A DNA stretch of 44,688 bases from NCBI GenBank assembly GCA_002343075.1, contig DDRH01000049.1, positions 1 to 44,688 of the forward strand, in the 5' to 3' direction. How positions within the stretch are numbered: position 1 is the first letter of the stretch; every line of letters starts with the position of its first letter. This document shows positions 30,156 through 38,257 of the stretch, piece after piece. The notes beneath the pieces are model-generated. The model had not been told where the DNA came from. It did not search any database and saw only the letters and a list, made by a program, of their open reading frames with translations. A program made the position numbers and the translations under genes. Source of the DNA: Phycisphaerales bacterium UBA2421. Its GTDB lineage: Bacteria > Planctomycetota > Phycisphaerae > Tepidisphaerales > Tepidisphaeraceae.

Positions 30156-31009
30156 TGCAGATAGATGGTCATGACATTGGTGTTTGCAGTTGGTCGCTCA
30201 GGCCGACTGATTTGAATGATCTGATTGCCAAGGTGCGGAAAGTCGGCGTTACTCACGTCCAGTTGGCCCTTTCGGGCTTCATTGCGGCCAGTGAGCCAGC
30301 GCGCGCCCAAATGCTTGCCACGATCCGCGACAGCGGACTGACGCTCACGGCGACGATGATCAACTTTGAAGGAGAGGATTACACCACGATTGCATCCATC
30401 CGCCGCACCGGTGGATATGTGCCCGACGAGCAGTGGCCGCGTCGTTGTCAGCAAACTGTGCAGGCGGCGGATATAAGCAAGGCGTTGGGCGTTACCCGGC
30501 TCTCGACGCATGTCGGCTTTGTGCCGATGAGCAGCGACCCGAACTACGATGTCATGGTCCGCCGGGTCGGTGAAATCGCCGGCGAACTGTCGTCGCGGGG
30601 GGTGTCGCTCATCATGGAAACCGGCCAGGAATCGGCCAGCGAGTTGCTGCAGTTTGTCAATGACCTCAAATGTCGCAATGTCGGCATTAATTTCGACCCG
30701 GCAAACATGATTCTGTACGGTGCCGGCGACCCGATCGAAGCGATCAAGATCGTCGGTCGGCACATCTGGCATGTGCATGTGAAAGACGCCGAGGCCAGTG
30801 AACACCCCGGAACCCAGTGGGGCACCGAGGTGCCATTTGGCAAAGGCGAGGTGCCTGTGAAGGAGTTTCTGCATGCCCTCGACGATGTCGGCTATCGTGG
30901 GCCGCTGGTGATCGAGCGCGAGGCGGGCAACACCCGGCTCGACGACGTCATCTATGCCGTGCGGGTTCTGCATAACGCGCAGGACGCAATTGCCTCTGGC
31001 GGGGATTGA
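30155..31009 (+). CDS. TIM-barrel sugar phosphate isomerase/epimerase
   Basis: A xylose-isomerase-like barrel of 284 residues that should epimerise or isomerise a sugar or sugar acid with a divalent metal. Candidate metal ligands occur along the strands: LIMETGQESA (Glu), GINFDPANMILYG (Asp), HIWHVHVKDAE (His, Asp), and LVIEREAGN (Glu). The ATG at 30155 overlaps the preceding stop in TGATG and has AAGGAAG upstream; a longer frame from 30083 was rejected. It ends the GT39, PAP2-GT2, isomerase trio. Enzymes of this kind commonly work with Gfo/Idh oxidoreductases, one of which opens the region. It may make the unusual sugar that the trio transfers. Substrate unknown. Confidence 0.87.
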   Translation: MQIDGHDIGVCSWSLRPTDLNDLIAKVRKVGVTHVQLALSGFIAASEPARAQMLATIRDSGLTLTATMINFEGEDYTTIASIRRTGGYVPDEQWPRRCQQTVQAADISKALGVTRLSTHVGFVPMSSDPNYDVMVRRVGEIAGELSSRGVSLIMETGQESASELLQFVNDLKCRNVGINFDPANMILYGAGDPIEAIKIVGRHIWHVHVKDAEASEHPGTQWGTEVPFGKGEVPVKEFLHALDDVGYRGPLVIEREAGNTRLDDVIYAVRVLHNAQDAIASGGD

Positions 31010-31058
31010 GGCGGCATCCCCGTAGCGCGGGTGCCATGCGAGCCGGCGGTTCTTGAGA

Positions 31059-31076
31059 CAGTGTTTTTCTTGTACG
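31059..31076 (+). promoter_or_regulatory. Leader motif shared with the 33.5-kb GT4 gene (copy 1)
   Basis: CAGTGTTTTTCTTGTACG recurs at 33512-33528 with one T fewer. Both copies precede genes of the glycan region, here 120 bases before the proposed GTG start. It could be a promoter part, a protein site or a repeat fragment; nothing in the sequence decides. Confidence 0.35.
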
Positions 31077-31196
31077 GCTTGCCGCGTGGCGATATGGTTG
31101 ATGTTTGATCGGCGGCATGCGCGCGCCGGCGACGATCCTGCCCGCGATGCGACCCAACCCCGGAGTGTTCCGCCGAGGCGGGCGCGAGGGGTGTTT

Positions 31197-33350
31197 GTGA
31201 GCCGAGTCAAACCCACACTCACAGGTCTGATTGATCCTGAATCGGATCCCGCCCTCGAAGTCGGGCTGGCTGCGTTTTCGAGGTCAATCCTCCTTGGCAT
31301 CATTCTAGCGACGATCGTGTTTTGCGCTGCCGCGGTCTCAATTTCGAAGGAGTTTATTGAGCATGACCGGGGCCGCGTCGTTGAAAATCGCGCGCTCCGC
31401 GCGCTGCCGGGGCTGCGACCCATCTGGCGGCAGGCGCTGCAGTTTCCAGATGTGTCGCCGATCACATACACGTCGTTCCTGATCGAGGCGAGGCTCTGGG
31501 GGACATCCCGCGGCAATTCTGCCATCGGTTTTCGTTTCGTGAATGCCTGTGTGCATGTGCTGGCAGTGCTGGCGCTGTGGCACTTACTCCGCCGGCTTGA
31601 ACTGCCGGGCGCGTGGGCGGCCGCGGCGCTGTTTGGGGTGCACCCGGCGGCGATGGCGACGGTCGGCTGGGTAAGCCAGCGCCCCATTTTGCTTGGCACG
31701 CTCTTTGGCATTCTCACACTCATTGTCTTTCTGCGCCTGGTTGGTGTGAATCCGGTCGCGATCGAAAGGCATCGGTTTTTCCGGCTGCCGGATCGCCCGG
31801 CGTTGCTGATTGCGCTCTGCCTGGCGCTGGCTGGCGCGACAGCACTCTCGCATCCCGGCATTGCGTTGGTGCTTTGGCCGATCACAGTGATCCTGGTCTG
31901 GTGGGAGAAGGGTCAGCTAAGTCGTCGCGATTGGCGGTGCACCTCGCCGCTGATCATTACGAGCGGACTCGTGCTTCTGGGGTGGGGCTACCTGCTGTTC
32001 ACCCGCGGGGGCGCCGAGTTGCAGATTCGCGAGGTTTCTTTCATTACGCGACCTGTGGCGGCAGTGCAGCAGCTTGCCTTTTATGCGTTCCACGCAGTAC
32101 TGCCGGTGCAGTTACGATTTGCCTATGAGCCGTTTCGCGTCACGACACTGACCGCGGTCGCGGCAGTGATGGCAGTTGTGATTGCACTGTCGATCGTAGT
32201 CTGGGCGGGGCGAAAATGGGGTCGTGGCGTCGTTGCGGCGTGCGCGACATTTCTTGTCATCATGTTGCCGTCGCTCATTTGGGTGGAGCAGGCAGAGCTT
32301 TTCGGCGGGTGGGTGTCGACACACCGGATTTACCCCGCAGTGCCGGTGGTGGTCTCGGCGGTGGCGGCAATGGTGGCGTCTGTGCTGGTTACCCGCCGGG
32401 AAAGGGCTCAAGTCGTCGCAGCCGTTGCGGTGCTTGCCGTCGGCGCGGGGGGAATTCATCAGTCTTGGCTCTATCGCTCGCAGGCGCGGCTTTGGAACTA
32501 TGTGCTCGAACACAACCCCTCGAACATAACCGCTGGCCTCCGGCGGGCGGAGATTCTGGCGGGCAGGGGGGAAATGCTGGTGGCGTCGCGGGTTGTCGCG
32601 GATCTGGTGCGCAACCATCCCAATGAGATCGAGCCAGTGGTGCACCTGGCCGCGATTGAGCTGAAACTACGTCAGATCGACCGCGCCCGGCCGCTTTTGT
32701 TTAATGCCCTGCTCATGGACCCCGACCATTTCGACGCCAATCACCTGATGGCCCAGCTTATGGCGGAGTCACACGACTCGGGTGGCGCGCTCCGGCAATA
32801 CGATCGGGCGCTTCAGCTGCGCCCCTTTGACGTGCACCTGCACAACAACATGGGGCGACTGCACGTCGAGCGCGGCGAATTGCCGCAGGCCAGGGAGCGG
32901 TTTGAGCGAGCGGTCGAGCTTGATCCGCAATTCAGCGCCGCGCGAATCAACCTTGCCAACCTGCTCTACCAACTCGGCGACATCGACGCGGCGGGCGCGC
33001 AGTTAACGGCGGTGGTTCGTTACGATCCTGAAAACTACGAAGCTTTCATGAACGCCGGTGCCATGCTTGGTCAGGCACGAGAATTCGGTAAAGCGGCGGA
33101 CCTGTTTCGTATGTCGATTGCGCTAAGGCCTGAAATGCCAGATACTTACAGCAATTTGGCCATGGCGCTTCTCGGCCAGGCAGAGAACCCTTCGACGCTG
33201 ACGGAGCGCAAGGTGGCGCTGTACACAGAGGCGGCGTTCATGTTCGAGAAGGCGGCGGAACTTGCCCCGGAAAGGGCGAATTTTGGCGAAAACGCGCGGG
33301 GAACCCGCGCCGCTCTGGAAAAACTGCAGGCCGACGCCCAGCGAAGGTAG
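31197..33350 (+). CDS. TMTC-like multi-spanning membrane protein with TPR repeats
   Basis: A 717-residue protein with an N-terminal membrane part and a soluble superhelix. About ten hydrophobic segments lie within residues 24-440, with an early 'TYTSFLIEARLWGTSRGNSA' loop. This arrangement resembles TMTC-type proteins and related GT-C glycosyltransferases. From about residue 455 to 700 at least five or six tetratricopeptide repeats follow (for example MGRLHVERGELPQARERFER and LANLLYQLGDIDAAGAQLTA). It may glycosylate proteins or hold glycan enzymes together at the membrane. The GTG at 31197 has GAGGGG five bases upstream; longer starts (31101, 31053) lack a ribosome site and add an arginine-rich, unlikely leader. 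It stands alone between operon-like groups. Confidence 0.8.
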   Translation: MSRVKPTLTGLIDPESDPALEVGLAAFSRSILLGIILATIVFCAAAVSISKEFIEHDRGRVVENRALRALPGLRPIWRQALQFPDVSPITYTSFLIEARLWGTSRGNSAIGFRFVNACVHVLAVLALWHLLRRLELPGAWAAAALFGVHPAAMATVGWVSQRPILLGTLFGILTLIVFLRLVGVNPVAIERHRFFRLPDRPALLIALCLALAGATALSHPGIALVLWPITVILVWWEKGQLSRRDWRCTSPLIITSGLVLLGWGYLLFTRGGAELQIREVSFITRPVAAVQQLAFYAFHAVLPVQLRFAYEPFRVTTLTAVAAVMAVVIALSIVVWAGRKWGRGVVAACATFLVIMLPSLIWVEQAELFGGWVSTHRIYPAVPVVVSAVAAMVASVLVTRRERAQVVAAVAVLAVGAGGIHQSWLYRSQARLWNYVLEHNPSNITAGLRRAEILAGRGEMLVASRVVADLVRNHPNEIEPVVHLAAIELKLRQIDRARPLLFNALLMDPDHFDANHLMAQLMAESHDSGGALRQYDRALQLRPFDVHLHNNMGRLHVERGELPQARERFERAVELDPQFSAARINLANLLYQLGDIDAAGAQLTAVVRYDPENYEAFMNAGAMLGQAREFGKAADLFRMSIALRPEMPDTYSNLAMALLGQAENPSTLTERKVALYTEAAFMFEKAAELAPERANFGENARGTRAALEKLQADAQRR

Positions 33351-33475
33351 CCGCCGGGCACCCCGCGGGCAGCTCAGCGCAGATTGCTGCCGGCTGTAAG
33401 GGTGGCAACGGTTTTTGAGCATTTAATTTTGGGATTATTGGCCCAAGCCACTCCAATATCATGGGTGTGATGCGG

Positions 33476-33528
33476 TATACTCTCGGCAAGGGAACCAACC
33501 GCCAGCTTTAGCAGTGTTTTCTTGTACG
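33476..33528 (+). promoter_or_regulatory. Candidate promoter and leader motif (copy 2)
   Basis: TATACT (33476-33481) is a good -10 match, but no clear -35 lies 16-18 bases upstream. CAGTGTTTTCTTGTACG at 33512-33528 is the second copy of the motif at 31059-31076. Both lie in the 200-base gap before the GT4 gene. It may start the surface-polysaccharide operon. Confidence 0.35.
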
Positions 33529-33551
33529 AGATTCGGGAAGGAAGGGGCTTT

Positions 33552-34895
33552 GTGTTTGCGCGTCCGATCAACGTCTGTCATTTAGGGAAGTATTATCCCC
33601 CCGCGCCCGGCGGGATTGAATCGCATGTGCGCACCCTCGCACTGGCGCAGGCGGCACTCGGGGCTCGCGTCCGGGTCGTCTGTGTCAATCACCGGGATCG
33701 AGAGGGGCGCGATGTAACCTGGTCGCGATACGGGGCGACAAAAACGGTGGAAGAGCACGACCACGATGTCCATGTCACGCGACTCGGCCGAAGTGCGTGT
33801 TTGGCTCGGCTGGATGTGATTCCGGGGCTGTTTCCGATGCTGTCGCGCATCCAATACAGCAACGCCGATATCGTCCACCTTCACTGCCCGAACCCGACGA
33901 TGCTTGTTGCGCTTTCCTGTCTTCGGCTCAATAAGCCCGTCGTGGTGACACACCACAGCGACATCGTGAGCCAGCGCTTCCTGGTGCACGCCATGCGCCC
34001 GCTGGAGCGCATCGTCTATGGCCGTGCCGCGGCGCTGCTTGCGTCGAGCGAGCCATACATTGATGGCTCAGACGTGCTCCGGTCGCACCGTGACAAGGTG
34101 CAGACCCTTCCATTGGGGGTGGAACTCTCCCCCTTCGTGTCGCCCTCGCAAGGCGCGCTGGCAGCCGAGACAAAGCTCCGGGCGGAGATCGGCGAGGGGC
34201 CGCTTTGGTTAAGTGTGGGCAGATGCGTGGCTTACAAGGGATTTCACACGGGCGTCGATGCCCTTCGCCGCACGCCGGGCAAGTGGCTGATTATCGGCAG
34301 CGGGCCGATGCTCGAGCCGCTGAAACTCCGCGCCAAAGAGCTGGGCGTGATCGATCGGCTGATTTTCCGGGGCTATGTGAGTGATGATGAACTTGCCGGC
34401 GCCTATCGCGCCGCAACCGCCCTTTGGTTTCCATCGTGTATGCGATCAGAAGGATTTGGGTTGGTTCAGGTCGAGGCGATGGCAAGCGGGTGCCCCGTGA
34501 TAAACACGCGCATCTTCGGCTCGGGCGTGGCCTGGGTGAGTCCGCATGAGCAGACCGGGCTGACCTTTGAAATCGGCTCTGCCGATGGGTTGGCAAGGGC
34601 GAGCAAGCGTCTGTTGGACGAGCCGGGGCTTCGCGACCGCTTCTCGGCGGCAGCCCGCGCGCGTGCGCTCGCCGAGTTCTCGGCCGAAACGATGGGGCAG
34701 CGTAGCCTGGAGATCTATGCACGCCTGCTGCAGCGTGCTCAGCTCGGTGGGCGCGTGATCGATGCCGTCCCGCAGGTCGAAACGCGGCTGGATTCCTGGG
34801 TACGCAACTCCAGCAGCCGGGTTTACAACTCGTCGGGTACCGTCGATGTCGAGCAGTTTGATTCTGAGGAACAGTGTGCCGCGGCACCGCGATGA
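33552..34895 (+). CDS. Glycosyltransferase family 4
   Basis: A retaining GT-B transferase of 447 residues, cytosolic or peripheral at the membrane. It starts with HLGKYYPPAPGGIESHVRTL, the usual acceptor-loop motif. The C-terminal half carries LWLSVGRCVAYKGF, LIFRGYVSDDEL, and the donor-binding E-x7-E motif SEGFGLVQVEAMASG. It should move a hexose from a nucleotide sugar to a lipid-linked glycan. The last 45 or so residues (after about 400) are low in structure and rich in Ser, Asn and Val. The GTG at 33552 follows AAGGGG; a TTG at 33522 lies in the leader motif. It is the first gene of the polysaccharide cluster proper, and a ligase/polymerase gene follows. Confidence 0.88.
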   Translation: MFARPINVCHLGKYYPPAPGGIESHVRTLALAQAALGARVRVVCVNHRDREGRDVTWSRYGATKTVEEHDHDVHVTRLGRSACLARLDVIPGLFPMLSRIQYSNADIVHLHCPNPTMLVALSCLRLNKPVVVTHHSDIVSQRFLVHAMRPLERIVYGRAAALLASSEPYIDGSDVLRSHRDKVQTLPLGVELSPFVSPSQGALAAETKLRAEIGEGPLWLSVGRCVAYKGFHTGVDALRRTPGKWLIIGSGPMLEPLKLRAKELGVIDRLIFRGYVSDDELAGAYRAATALWFPSCMRSEGFGLVQVEAMASGCPVINTRIFGSGVAWVSPHEQTGLTFEIGSADGLARASKRLLDEPGLRDRFSAAARARALAEFSAETMGQRSLEIYARLLQRAQLGGRVIDAVPQVETRLDSWVRNSSSRVYNSSGTVDVEQFDSEEQCAAAPR

Positions 34896-35027
34896 CGCCC
34901 GCGAGACTACCAGCCCGTGCCGCTTGCAAGAAGGCCGCGCCCGGAAATCCCAGCAGAATGTGACGGAAACGCCTTGAGAGTCGCCTCTACATTTACTGGG
35001 TTCACTCCCACTACCGCCGCTGCTATC

Positions 35028-36374
35028 ATGGCTAGGATCGACCGCCGCGAACGCAGCAGGGCGATGTTCTGGGTGCTGCTGTTCCTGGCCGTGCAGATCG
35101 TCTGCCAGTTGGCATTATTGCGAGATGAGTTTCAGCCCGTCCGCAAATTTGTCCGCGCCGGCAGCTTCGGCATCAATCTCGTGTTTCTGGCGATTATCGT
35201 CGGGCGAACGCACATTGACTTTGTTGGCAAGCTGCTGATCGGCGCGCTGGGATTGCTCGCGATTGGTTTTTTTCACCCGGAAACGAATTCACTCGTCACC
35301 GCTGTCGGGGTTGTTGTGTTTTACGGGTCGGTGTTCGCGTCTCTCTTCTGGGTCTCGCGGCTGCGCATCGAGCTGGATACGCTGCGCGTGCTCATGATCG
35401 CGTTCTGGTCGTTTCACGCGATGAGTGCCTCGGTCGGCGTGTTGCAAACCTACTTTCCTGGGCAGTTTCAAGGCGCGTTGTCGACGGTCATCGAATCAAG
35501 CCCGTATGGCGCGGCGGGGCTGGTGATTCAGCTCGATAGTGGTGAGCAGATTTTTCGGCCAATGGGCCTGACCGATTCCCCCGGCGGGGCGGCGGTGTCG
35601 GGAATGTATGTCTGCCTGCTGGGCATGGCACTGCTGCTGGATAAACGCTACCGATGGTGGGGCCTGGTTTTTGCCGCGGGAATGATTGCAGGGCTTTACT
35701 GCCTGCTGCTGTGCCAGCTCCGGGTGTTTGTGGTCTCGCTGTTCATTTGCGCAGTCACGTTCCTGCTCACCCTGGCCTACCGCGGCGAGGGTGGCCGGCT
35801 GATGAAGCTTGGCGGCTGGCTTGTGGGGATTGTCGTGCTTGGGTCGCTCTGGGCGGTATCCATCGGGCGGGAAGCGGTGGTTTCGCGGATGAGTACGCTG
35901 CTGGCCGACGACCCGATTGCCGTCTATCAGGGCAACCGCGGGCAGTTTCTGGTGCACACCTTCGATCGTACTATCTGGGAGCATCCGCTCGGCGCAGGGC
36001 TGGGCCGATGGGGCATGGTCAACAACTACTTCGGCGACCGCGCCACTTCGCTCTGGGCAGAGATTAACTGGACCGCCTGGTGCTACGACGGGGGCATCCC
36101 GCTGATGGCGCTTTTTGCCTTTATCATGCTCTACCTCATCTATCGCGCCTTCCGCCTCACCGCCGGGGCGCACGCCACCGAGTGGCGCATCTGGGGCGCG
36201 ATGCTGGTTGCGTACAACATGGCATTCCTCGCGACCACATTCTGCGCCTGTCCGCTTTTGTCGCAGATCGGCGTCGAGTTTTTCCTCATTAATGCCGTCG
36301 TCTACACCGCCTGGCGGCACGATATGCACCTCCGCCGCACGCTTGCCGCCCGTAGAGTGAGCGCGGCGGGCTGA
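35028..36374 (+). CDS. O-antigen ligase/polymerase-like membrane protein
   Basis: A polytopic protein of 448 residues with about ten to twelve membrane segments. A long extracytoplasmic loop (about residues 265-355) contains DDPIAVYQGNRGQFLVHTFD and HPLGAGLGRWG, the pattern of the WaaL/Wzy family that joins or polymerises glycan chains outside the membrane. The 'G.G' and preceding Arg/His positions are the expected functional ones. The ATG at 35028 gives a short basic N-terminus before the first helix. A GTG at 34917 would add 37 residues without a ribosome site. Together with the ABC exporter downstream, a ligase role is more natural than a Wzx-dependent polymerase, but sequence does not separate them. 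Confidence 0.8.
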   Translation: MARIDRRERSRAMFWVLLFLAVQIVCQLALLRDEFQPVRKFVRAGSFGINLVFLAIIVGRTHIDFVGKLLIGALGLLAIGFFHPETNSLVTAVGVVVFYGSVFASLFWVSRLRIELDTLRVLMIAFWSFHAMSASVGVLQTYFPGQFQGALSTVIESSPYGAAGLVIQLDSGEQIFRPMGLTDSPGGAAVSGMYVCLLGMALLLDKRYRWWGLVFAAGMIAGLYCLLLCQLRVFVVSLFICAVTFLLTLAYRGEGGRLMKLGGWLVGIVVLGSLWAVSIGREAVVSRMSTLLADDPIAVYQGNRGQFLVHTFDRTIWEHPLGAGLGRWGMVNNYFGDRATSLWAEINWTAWCYDGGIPLMALFAFIMLYLIYRAFRLTAGAHATEWRIWGAMLVAYNMAFLATTFCACPLLSQIGVEFFLINAVVYTAWRHDMHLRRTLAARRVSAAG

Positions 36375-36500
36375 TTTGCGCCTGCCGGGATGACGAAAAA
36401 TTTTGACCCGTTGCAGCGCTGTTTTTGTCGATTTGGGCTTGGCAAAGCGGCCTGCTTTCGCCATTCTATCGGGTGGTTCGCTGGTCGTCGGAATCGGGAC

Positions 36501-37247
36501 ATGCCAAGTAACGGAGCAGTGTGGCGGTACACCGCGCGTGTCGGGCAGACACTACGCTCGGTCGGCCACGCGCGCATCTACCGCCGCTTTCGCGAGATGA
36601 CCATGATCCGCAAGAGCAAATATCTGGGCAATCTGGCTATCGCCGAGCGCGTGCGACAGGTGCCGGGGTGCGTTGTCGAGTGTGGCGTGTGGCGCGGCGG
36701 GATGATTGCGGGCATCGCTTCGGTTCTGGGCAATCGCCGGGAGTATCATCTTTTTGACAGCTTCGAGGGGCTGCCCCCGGCCCGCGAGATTGACGGCCCC
36801 GACGCCATCCAATGGCAAGCCGACACCGCCGACCCCAACTACTTCGATAACTGTGCCGCCGAGCAGCGGTGGGCCGAGCAGGCCATGCGCCGCGCCGGTG
36901 CAAAGGAGTTTCAGCTCCACCGCGGGTGGTTTGAAGACACGGTGACTCAGTTCACCCCCCCAACTCCCATCGCACTCCTGCGACTCGACGGCGACTGGTA
37001 CGACTCCACCCTCGTCTGCCTCGAAGCCCTCTACGACCATGTCCACCCCGACGGCATGATCGTCATCGACGACTACTACACCTGGGACGGCTGCGCGCGG
37101 GCCGTCCACGATTTTCTATCAAGAAGAAAGCTCAACGCCCGCATCCGCCAAGCCGCCCCAAACATCTGCATCATGAACCGCGGCGAACCCTGGCTGGAAC
37201 AAAACGAGGCGGCGCTGGCGGAGTCACGCCGGGTGGGGGTGGGTTAA
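36501..37247 (+). CDS. TylF/MycF-family O-methyltransferase
   Basis: A SAM- and metal-dependent methyltransferase of 248 residues, likely to methylate a sugar hydroxyl. Family motifs are clear: CVVECGVWRGGMIAGIASVL (SAM loop), YHLFDSFEGLPP, LLRLDGDWYDSTLVCLEALY and MIVIDDYYTWDGCARAVHDF with the Asp metal ligands. The ATG at 36501 sits just before homology; a longer frame from 36390 begins in repeat-like sequence and was not used. It lies between the ligase and the ABC exporter. In ABC-exported O-antigens a terminal methyl group can cap the chain and be read by Wzt, so capping is a reasonable guess, not shown. Confidence 0.87.
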   Translation: MPSNGAVWRYTARVGQTLRSVGHARIYRRFREMTMIRKSKYLGNLAIAERVRQVPGCVVECGVWRGGMIAGIASVLGNRREYHLFDSFEGLPPAREIDGPDAIQWQADTADPNYFDNCAAEQRWAEQAMRRAGAKEFQLHRGWFEDTVTQFTPPTPIALLRLDGDWYDSTLVCLEALYDHVHPDGMIVIDDYYTWDGCARAVHDFLSRRKLNARIRQAAPNICIMNRGEPWLEQNEAALAESRRVGVG

Positions 37248-37322
37248 ACCGATGTTTACAAGTCCAACACCATTACAAGTGTGTATCCAACGTTCCCGGC
37301 CCATCTATAGGTGTAGTTTTCC

Positions 37323-38192
37323 ATGTCGCTAGACCCGGGGCCAAACATTTCAATGCCCAACCCGCTGATAAAAATCCGCCCGCCGAAGGGCTGGGCGGCA
37401 CTGCGGCTGGGCGATCTGGTGGAGTTTCGGGATCTGCTTGTGGCGCTGGCAGGGCGAGATATCAAGCTGCGCTACAAGCAGACGCTTTTGGGGGTCGCAT
37501 GGGTGGTTCTTCAACCGCTGCTGGCTGCGGGCATATTCACTTTTGTGTTCGGCGTGATCGCGGGAATGAAATCAACCGGCCCGAGCTATTTCGCATTCTC
37601 GTTCGCCGGGCTGCTCGGGTGGACTGCGTTTTCATCGACTCTCAGCAAGGCGAGCGCCTCGATGGTGGGCAATGCGCATCTGGTAAGCAAAGTCTATTTT
37701 CCGCGACTCGTGCTCCCGCTTTCTACGCTCGGGAGTACGCTGCTGGACTTTGCGGTCTCGCTGCTGGTGATGGCGTTGCTCCTGGTGGTCTACCGCACGG
37801 TACCCTCCGCGGCTGTTTTGCTCCTTCCTCTCTGGCTCGGTGCTATTCTTTGCCTTGCGCTGGGTCTCGGACTGGCAGCGGCGGCGCTGACGGTCAGCTA
37901 TCGAGATGTGCAGTATATTCTACCCGTGATCATTCCCTTTCTGATGTATGCCAGCCCTGTCGCATATGAAGTCACCGCTGCACCGGAACACGTTCGATTT
38001 GTTCTTTACCTCAATCCGATGACCGCGCTGCTAGAAGGGTTGCGCTGGTCGCTCTTGGGCGGCAACCCGGCAGGCATGGTGCCACCGACGGCGGGGTGGC
38101 TGGTCTATTCGCTCGCCTTTGCGCTCTTATTCCTCGCCGCCGGCGCGATCGTGTTCAAGCGCATGGAACGCCGGTTTGCGGATGTGATATAA
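37323..38192 (+). CDS. wzm: Polysaccharide ABC exporter permease
   Basis: The membrane subunit of an ABC-2 type exporter for lipid-linked O-antigen or capsule glycan. The 289 residues begin with an amphipathic N-terminus and the hallmark IKLRYKQTLLGVAWVVLQPL (about 43-62), followed by six membrane helices. Other conserved pieces are SFAGLLGWTAFSSTLSKAS, VYFPRLVLPLST, SYRDVQYILPVIIPFLMYAS and LNPMTALLEGLRW. The ATPase gene follows after 65 bases. No Shine-Dalgarno is visible before the ATG. Confidence 0.93.
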   Translation: MSLDPGPNISMPNPLIKIRPPKGWAALRLGDLVEFRDLLVALAGRDIKLRYKQTLLGVAWVVLQPLLAAGIFTFVFGVIAGMKSTGPSYFAFSFAGLLGWTAFSSTLSKASASMVGNAHLVSKVYFPRLVLPLSTLGSTLLDFAVSLLVMALLLVVYRTVPSAAVLLLPLWLGAILCLALGLGLAAAALTVSYRDVQYILPVIIPFLMYASPVAYEVTAAPEHVRFVLYLNPMTALLEGLRWSLLGGNPAGMVPPTAGWLVYSLAFALLFLAAGAIVFKRMERRFADVI

Positions 38193-38257
38193 TCTCCTCC
38201 AGTGGGTCAGGGTGACCGCTTTGCATGTTGCGTTTGGCTCGTTAAGTAGTTTGGCTT

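Noticed and set aside
29981..31885. Minus-strand open frame of 634 codons
   Set aside because: Antisense to the PAP2-GT2, isomerase and TPR genes, whose products have recognisable motifs. It has low-complexity Arg/Ser composition.
35496..36464. Minus-strand open frame of 322 codons
   Set aside because: Antisense shadow of the O-antigen ligase gene; no start signal and Pro/Arg/His-rich nonsense composition.
36390..36500. 37-residue N-terminal extension of the TylF-type methyltransferase
   Set aside because: The ATGACGAAAAATTTTGACCC start lies in repeat-like intergenic sequence, and the added residues fit no methyltransferase N-terminus.
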